Positions 59,966 through 64,000 of a stretch of DNA of 64,000 nucleotides are shown here, one piece after another (the first letter of the stretch is position 1; each line of letters opens with the position of its first letter). Under the pieces are notes generated by a model. The model did no database searches, had not been told where the DNA came from, and worked only from the letters and a program-made list of their open reading frames with translations. The stretch comes from Streptomyces sp. NBC_00193 (GTDB taxonomy: Bacteria; Actinomycetota; Actinomycetes; Streptomycetales; Streptomycetaceae). Made by a program: the position numbers and the translations under genes. The stretch covers positions 1,736,001 to 1,800,000 of the forward strand of contig NZ_JAPEMM010000001.1 in assembly GCF_026342735.1 (NCBI RefSeq), read 5' to 3'.

Positions 59966-61720
59966 ATGAAGATCCACAAGTACGACACCGTCATCGTCGG
60001 GGCGGGCGGCGCAGGCATGCGCGCCGCCATCGAGTCGACGAAGCGCAGCCGCACCGCCGTGCTGACCAAGCTCTACCCCACCCGCTCCCACACGGGCGCA
60101 GCGCAGGGCGGCATGGCCGCCGCGCTCGCCAACGTGGAGGACGACAACTGGGAGTGGCACACCTTCGACACGGTCAAGGGCGGTGACTACCTGGTCGACC
60201 AGGACGCCGCCGAGATCCTGGCGAAGGAGGCCATCGACGCGGTCCTCGACCTCGAGAAGATGGGCCTGCCGTTCAACCGCACCCCGGACGGCACCATCGA
60301 CCAGCGCCGCTTCGGCGGGCACTCCCGCAACCACGGCGAGGCGCCGGTCCGCCGGTCCTGCTACGCCGCGGACCGCACCGGCCACATGATCCTCCAGACG
60401 CTCTACCAGAACTGCGTCAAGGAGGGCGTGGAGTTCTTCAACGAGTTCTACGTCCTGGACCAGCTCCTGGTCGAGGAGGACGGCGTCAAGAAGTCGGCCG
60501 GCGTGGTCGCGTACGAGCTCGCCACCGGCGAGATCCACGTGTTCCAGGCGAAGTCCGTCATCTACGCCTCCGGCGGCACCGGCAAGTTCTTCAAGGTGAC
60601 CTCCAACGCGCACACCCTCACGGGTGACGGCCAGGCGGCCTGCTACCGCCGCGGCCTGCCGCTGGAGGACATGGAGTTCTTCCAGTTCCACCCGACGGGC
60701 ATCTGGCGCATGGGCATCCTGCTGACGGAGGGCGCCCGCGGTGAGGGCGGCATCCTCCGCAACAAGGACGGCGAGCGCTTCATGGAGAAGTACGCGCCGG
60801 TCATGAAGGACCTCGCGTCCCGTGACGTCGTCTCGCGCTCCATCTACACCGAGATCCGTGAGGGCCGCGGCTGCGGTCCCGCCGGTGACCACGTGTACCT
60901 GGACCTGACGCACCTGCCGCCGGAGCAGCTCGACGCGAAGCTCCCGGACATCACCGAGTTCGCGCGCACCTACCTGGGCATCGAGCCGTACACGGACCCG
61001 ATCCCGATCCAGCCCACCGCGCACTACGCCATGGGCGGCATCCCGACGAACGTCGAGGGTGAGGTCCTCATGGACAACACCACCGTCGTCCCGGGCCTGT
61101 ACGCGGCCGGCGAGGTCGCCTGCGTCTCCGTGCACGGCGCGAACCGCCTGGGCACCAACTCGCTGCTGGACATCAACGTCTTCGGCAAGCGCTCGGGCAT
61201 CGCGGCCGCCGCGTACGCCCACGCCAACGACTACGTCGAGCTGCCCGAGAACCCGGCGCAGCAGGTCATCGACCAGGTCGAGCGGCTGCGCAACTCCACG
61301 GGCAACGAGCGGGTCGCGGACCTGCGCCTGGAGCTCCAGGAGACGATGGACGCCTGCGTGATGGTGTTCCGCACCGAGCAGACGATCAAGACCGCGGTCG
61401 AGAAGATCGCGGAGCTGCGCGAGCGCTACCTGAACGTGTCCGTCCAGGACAAGGGCAAGCGCTTCAACACGGACCTGCTGGAAGCCATCGAGCTGGGCAA
61501 CCTGCTCGACCTGGCCGAGGTCATGGCCGTGTCCGCGCTGGCGCGCAAGGAGTCCCGCGGCGGTCACTACCGCGAGGACTACCCGAACCGCGACGACGTC
61601 AACTTCATGCGCCACACCATGGCGTACCGCGAGGTCGGCGACGACGGCAAGGACTCCGTCCGCCTGGACTACAAGCCGGTCGTCGTCACCCGCTACCAGC
61701 CGATGGAGCGTAAGTACTGA
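59966..61720 (+). CDS. sdhA: Succinate dehydrogenase flavoprotein subunit
   Basis: 584 residues from ATG 59966. FAD-binding TVIVGAGGAGMRAAIESTKR, the covalent-FAD His in PTRSHTGAAQGGMAAAL, and active-site stretches RRFGGHSRNHGEAPVRRSCY and FHPTGIWRMGILLTEGARG. HYAMGGIPTNVEGEVL and CVSVHGANRLGTNSLLDINV complete the fold. Oxidises succinate to fumarate on the cytoplasmic side. Its stop overlaps the sdhB start (TGATG). Confidence 0.97.
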   Translation: MKIHKYDTVIVGAGGAGMRAAIESTKRSRTAVLTKLYPTRSHTGAAQGGMAAALANVEDDNWEWHTFDTVKGGDYLVDQDAAEILAKEAIDAVLDLEKMGLPFNRTPDGTIDQRRFGGHSRNHGEAPVRRSCYAADRTGHMILQTLYQNCVKEGVEFFNEFYVLDQLLVEEDGVKKSAGVVAYELATGEIHVFQAKSVIYASGGTGKFFKVTSNAHTLTGDGQAACYRRGLPLEDMEFFQFHPTGIWRMGILLTEGARGEGGILRNKDGERFMEKYAPVMKDLASRDVVSRSIYTEIREGRGCGPAGDHVYLDLTHLPPEQLDAKLPDITEFARTYLGIEPYTDPIPIQPTAHYAMGGIPTNVEGEVLMDNTTVVPGLYAAGEVACVSVHGANRLGTNSLLDINVFGKRSGIAAAAYAHANDYVELPENPAQQVIDQVERLRNSTGNERVADLRLELQETMDACVMVFRTEQTIKTAVEKIAELRERYLNVSVQDKGKRFNTDLLEAIELGNLLDLAEVMAVSALARKESRGGHYREDYPNRDDVNFMRHTMAYREVGDDGKDSVRLDYKPVVVTRYQPMERKY

Positions 61721-62487
61721 TGGCCACCCCGACCCTGAGCAAGACGGACCAGATGGAGGCGGCGGCCGCCGCATCGCCGTTCATCACGGTCACGTTCCGG
61801 ATCCGCCGGTTCAACCCGGAGATCTCGGACGAGTCGACCTGGCAGGACTTCCAGATCGAGATCGACCCGAAGGAGCGCGTGCTCGACGGTCTCCACAAGA
61901 TCAAGTGGGACCTCGACGGCACGCTCACCTTCCGTCGCTCGTGCGCGCACGGCATCTGCGGCTCCGACGCGATGCGGATCAACGGCAAGAACAGGCTCGC
62001 CTGCAAGACGCTGATCAAGGACATCAACCCGGAGAAGCCGATCACGGTCGAGGCCATCAAGGGCCTGACGGTGATGAAGGACCTCGTCGTCGACATGGAG
62101 CCCTTCTTCCAGGCGTACCGGGACGTCATGCCGTTCCTGGTCACCAAGGGCAACGAGCCGACGCGCGAGCGCCTGCAGTCCGCCGAGGACCGCGAGCGCT
62201 TCGACGACACCACCAAGTGCATCCTGTGCGCCGCGTGCACGTCCTCGTGCCCGGTGTTCTGGAACGACGGCCAGTACTTCGGCCCGGCGGCGATCGTCAA
62301 CGCGCACCGCTTCATCTTCGACTCGCGCGACGAGGCGGGCGAGCAGCGCCTGGAGATCCTGAACGACAAGGACGGCGTGTGGCGTTGCCGCACGACCTTC
62401 AACTGCACCGACGCATGCCCGCGCGGCATCGAGGTCACGAAGGCGATCCAGGAAGTGAAGCGCGCCCTCATCACGCGCCGCTTCTGA
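61720..62487 (+). CDS. sdhB: Succinate dehydrogenase iron-sulfur subunit
   Basis: 255 residues from ATG 61720. N-terminal [2Fe-2S] domain with SCAHGICGSDAMRINGKNRL then ACKTL. C-terminal domain binds [4Fe-4S] and [3Fe-4S] through CILCAACTSSCPVFW and CRTTFNCTDACPRGIEV. It ferries electrons from SdhA to the SdhCD quinone site. Last gene of the operon, followed by a strong hairpin. Confidence 0.97.
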   Translation: MATPTLSKTDQMEAAAAASPFITVTFRIRRFNPEISDESTWQDFQIEIDPKERVLDGLHKIKWDLDGTLTFRRSCAHGICGSDAMRINGKNRLACKTLIKDINPEKPITVEAIKGLTVMKDLVVDMEPFFQAYRDVMPFLVTKGNEPTRERLQSAEDRERFDDTTKCILCAACTSSCPVFWNDGQYFGPAAIVNAHRFIFDSRDEAGEQRLEILNDKDGVWRCRTTFNCTDACPRGIEVTKAIQEVKRALITRRF

Positions 62488-62500
62488 TTTCTTGACGTAC

Positions 62501-62542
62501 GAAGGCCCCGCCCCCGGTGTTCGCACCGGGGGCGGGGCCTTC
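62501..62542 (+). terminator. Strong terminator after sdhB
   Basis: A 19-bp perfect inverted repeat (62501-62519 with 62524-62542) closed by a TTCG tetraloop, 13 bases past the stop. Confidence 0.93.
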
Positions 62543-62596
62543 CGCGTACCGGCAATCGCCCTACTGGCCCGCCGAAGGCTATGGAATCATCGGCAC

Positions 62597-63130
62597 ATGA
62601 GTGAGCAGCAGCCGAATCCGAACCCTTATGCGAGCGACCCGGGCCAGGGCGACGAGTACAAGTGGGGGCCCGGGACTCCGAGTTACGGCTACCCGCAGCC
62701 CTATCCCCAGCCCCCGGCCTACCAGCCGACCATCGGCGGGGCGGGCATTCCGGCCCAGATGCCGCCGGCGGCACCCATGGGGTACCCGGCCGCCGGACTC
62801 TCCCTGGGCGACATCACCATCGCCGGCGACCAGATCATCACCCCGTCCGGCACGATGCCGCTCCGGGGCGCGGTCTGGAACGCCACGGACTTCTCCCGGA
62901 CGGAGGAGAAGATCCCGGCGCACGCGATCGTGCTGGCCGTCATCTTCTTCCTGTTCTGCCTGCTCGGCCTGTTCTTCCTCCTGATGAAGGAGCGCCGCAC
63001 CACGGGCTACATCCAGATCACGGTCAACAGCGGCGGCCGCCACCACTCCACGATGATCCCGGCCGTGGACCCGGGCACCTACATGTGGGTCATGAGCCAG
63101 ATCAACCAGGCGCGTGCGCTGAGCATGTGA
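62597..63130 (+). CDS. Pro-rich single-span membrane protein
   Basis: 177 residues from ATG 62597. The first 75 residues are Pro/Tyr/Gln-rich (NPNPYASDPGQGDEYKWGPG, YPQPYPQPPAYQPTIGG). A soluble segment follows (LSLGDITIAGDQIITPSGTM, PLRGAVWNATDFSRTEEKIP), then one strong helix (AIVLAVIFFLFCLLGLFFLL) and a tail of about 40 residues (TGYIQITVNSGGRHHSTMIP). Proteins of this shape are common in Streptomyces and have no known role. It precedes the hydrolase gene by 57 bases. Confidence 0.82.
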   Translation: MSEQQPNPNPYASDPGQGDEYKWGPGTPSYGYPQPYPQPPAYQPTIGGAGIPAQMPPAAPMGYPAAGLSLGDITIAGDQIITPSGTMPLRGAVWNATDFSRTEEKIPAHAIVLAVIFFLFCLLGLFFLLMKERRTTGYIQITVNSGGRHHSTMIPAVDPGTYMWVMSQINQARALSM

Positions 63131-63187
63131 CGCAGCACCGGGGGAAACCCGGTGGTCCGCGGGGCGGGGGTCCGCGAAGATCGCCGG

Positions 63188-63946
63188 ATGGTTATTTCTC
63201 ATGATGTGGACGGCCCCGTCGACGCCCCGGCCGTCGTTCTGCTGCATTCCTCCGTGTGCGACCGGCGGATGTGGGAGCCGCAGTGGCAGCCGCTGCTCGC
63301 CGCCGGGTTCCGGGTGGTCCGGGCGGACTTCCGGACCTGTGGCGACTCCCCCGCCGCCGAAGCCCCGTACAGCGACCACGGGGACGTACGGGAGCTGCTG
63401 GAGCACCTCGGCATCCGGCGGGCCGCCTTCGTCGGCTCCTCCTACGGCGGGCGGGTCGCGCTGACGCTGGCCGCGCAGCAGCCGGAGCTGGTGAGCGCGC
63501 TGGCGCTGCTCTGCCCCGCCCGGCCCGCGCAGCGGCGCGGCCCCGCCCTGCTCGCCTTCAACGCCGCCGAAGCCGCCCTGGTGGACGCGGGCGACCTGGA
63601 GGGCGCGGCCAGGCTCAACGCCCGCCAGTGGCTCGGCCCGGAGGCCGACGAGGCCGCGCACGCCCTCGTACGGGCCATGCAGCTCGGGAACCTCCAGGGC
63701 GCCGAGGGGGCCGACGGGGACCACGAGCTCCCCGAGCCCGTCTTCGAACCGGCCGCCCTCACCGCCCCCGTCCTCGGCATCGGCGGCGCGCACGACATCC
63801 CCGAGTTCCGGGACGTCCCCGCCGAGCTGGCCTCCCTGATACCCGGAGCCGTCCACGTCGAGCTGCCCTGGGCCGGCCATCTCCCCTCGCTGGAACGCCC
63901 CGAGGAGATCAATCGGTTGCTGCTCGAGTTCTTGCCGGGACGCTGA
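63188..63946 (+). CDS. Alpha/beta hydrolase
   Basis: 252 residues from ATG 63188. Typical fold: VVLLHSSVCDRRMWEPQ (oxyanion-hole region, usually HG), FRVVRADFRTCGDSP, the nucleophile elbow AFVGSSYGGRVALTLA (Ser in GSSYGG), acid loop GIGGAHDIPEF and catalytic His in LPWAGHLPSLERPEEINRL. Length matches the single-domain esterase/lactonase-type family. Substrate unknown. No operon partner is certain. Confidence 0.9.
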   Translation: MVISHDVDGPVDAPAVVLLHSSVCDRRMWEPQWQPLLAAGFRVVRADFRTCGDSPAAEAPYSDHGDVRELLEHLGIRRAAFVGSSYGGRVALTLAAQQPELVSALALLCPARPAQRRGPALLAFNAAEAALVDAGDLEGAARLNARQWLGPEADEAAHALVRAMQLGNLQGAEGADGDHELPEPVFEPAALTAPVLGIGGAHDIPEFRDVPAELASLIPGAVHVELPWAGHLPSLERPEEINRLLLEFLPGR

Positions 63947-64000
63947 CCCGAGACCCCTCCGCCATTCGCTTGAACCTGTTCAAAAATAGGTCTACAGTCA
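63947..64000 (+). promoter_or_regulatory. Promoter-like end of the window
   Basis: The last 54 bases drop in GC (TTGAACCTGTTCAAAAATAGG) and look like the start of a promoter for a gene beyond the window. No gene can be assigned. Confidence 0.35.

Overview
The window is very GC-rich, has GTG/TTG starts, many four-base (GTGA/ATGA) gene overlaps and secreted or lipoprotein genes with Ala-rich leaders. Gene content and order (accA2, lpdA, afsQ1/afsQ2/sigQ, deoC, nucleoside genes, sdhCDAB) are those of a Streptomyces chromosome core, resembling the S. coelicolor stretch around SCO4855-SCO4925 as I remember it. I see no tRNA, rRNA, CRISPR array or prophage.

Layout. 1-6500: a 44-residue membrane protein, Maf pyrophosphatase, a four-helix membrane protein, the biotin carboxylase/BCCP subunit AccA2, a DeoR-family regulator and the LpdA-type flavoprotein. 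6600-9860: a gamma-glutamylcyclotransferase-like protein, purine nucleoside phosphorylase and a phosphopentomutase-like enzyme. 9870-13620: lipoprotein, AfsQ2, AfsQ1 and divergent SigQ, with an AfsQ1 box in the divergent promoter. 13890-16200: a uridine-kinase-like gene abutted by the right end of a degraded IS605-type TnpB element, then a small secreted protein. 16220-19520: deoC followed by a full-length and a half-length aldehyde dehydrogenase. 19780-22200: two tandem-duplicated surface proteins and a class F sortase. 22200-32900: envelope proteins, adenosine deaminase, regulators, an MFS exporter and conserved unknowns. 32980-34850: an ECF sigma factor with a SnoaL-like tail, overlapped by a STAS gene. 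34940-42064: deoA, cdd and a nucleoside-type ABC importer. 43700-50920: a cell-wall glycopolymer cluster with polysialyltransferase-like and family 2 glycosyltransferases and an in-frame NeuA-NeuB fusion. 50960-58920: secreted protein, LysE exporter, lone acyl-CoA mutase large subunit, L,D-transpeptidase, ECF sigma/membrane-partner operon, OHCU-decarboxylase-like gene. 59070-62490: sdhCDAB. The end holds a membrane protein and an alpha/beta hydrolase.

How it works together. The main theme is nucleoside salvage. A BmpA-type lipoprotein and an ATPase/two-permease transporter bring nucleosides in. Add and Cdd deaminate them, PNP and DeoA phosphorolyse them, the phosphohexomutase-family enzyme probably isomerises (deoxy)ribose-1-P, and DeoC plus the adjacent aldehyde dehydrogenase carry the sugar to glyceraldehyde-3-P and an oxidised C2 unit. 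The 12-base perfect palindrome CTACGCGCGTAG, or a close variant, lies just upstream of six of these units spread over 35 kb, so they look like one regulon; the DeoR-family protein at 3884-4861 is a candidate regulator but not a proven one. Second themes are cell-surface assembly (class F sortase pair, sialic-acid/Kdn-like polymer genes) and signalling (AfsQ system, three ECF sigma factors).
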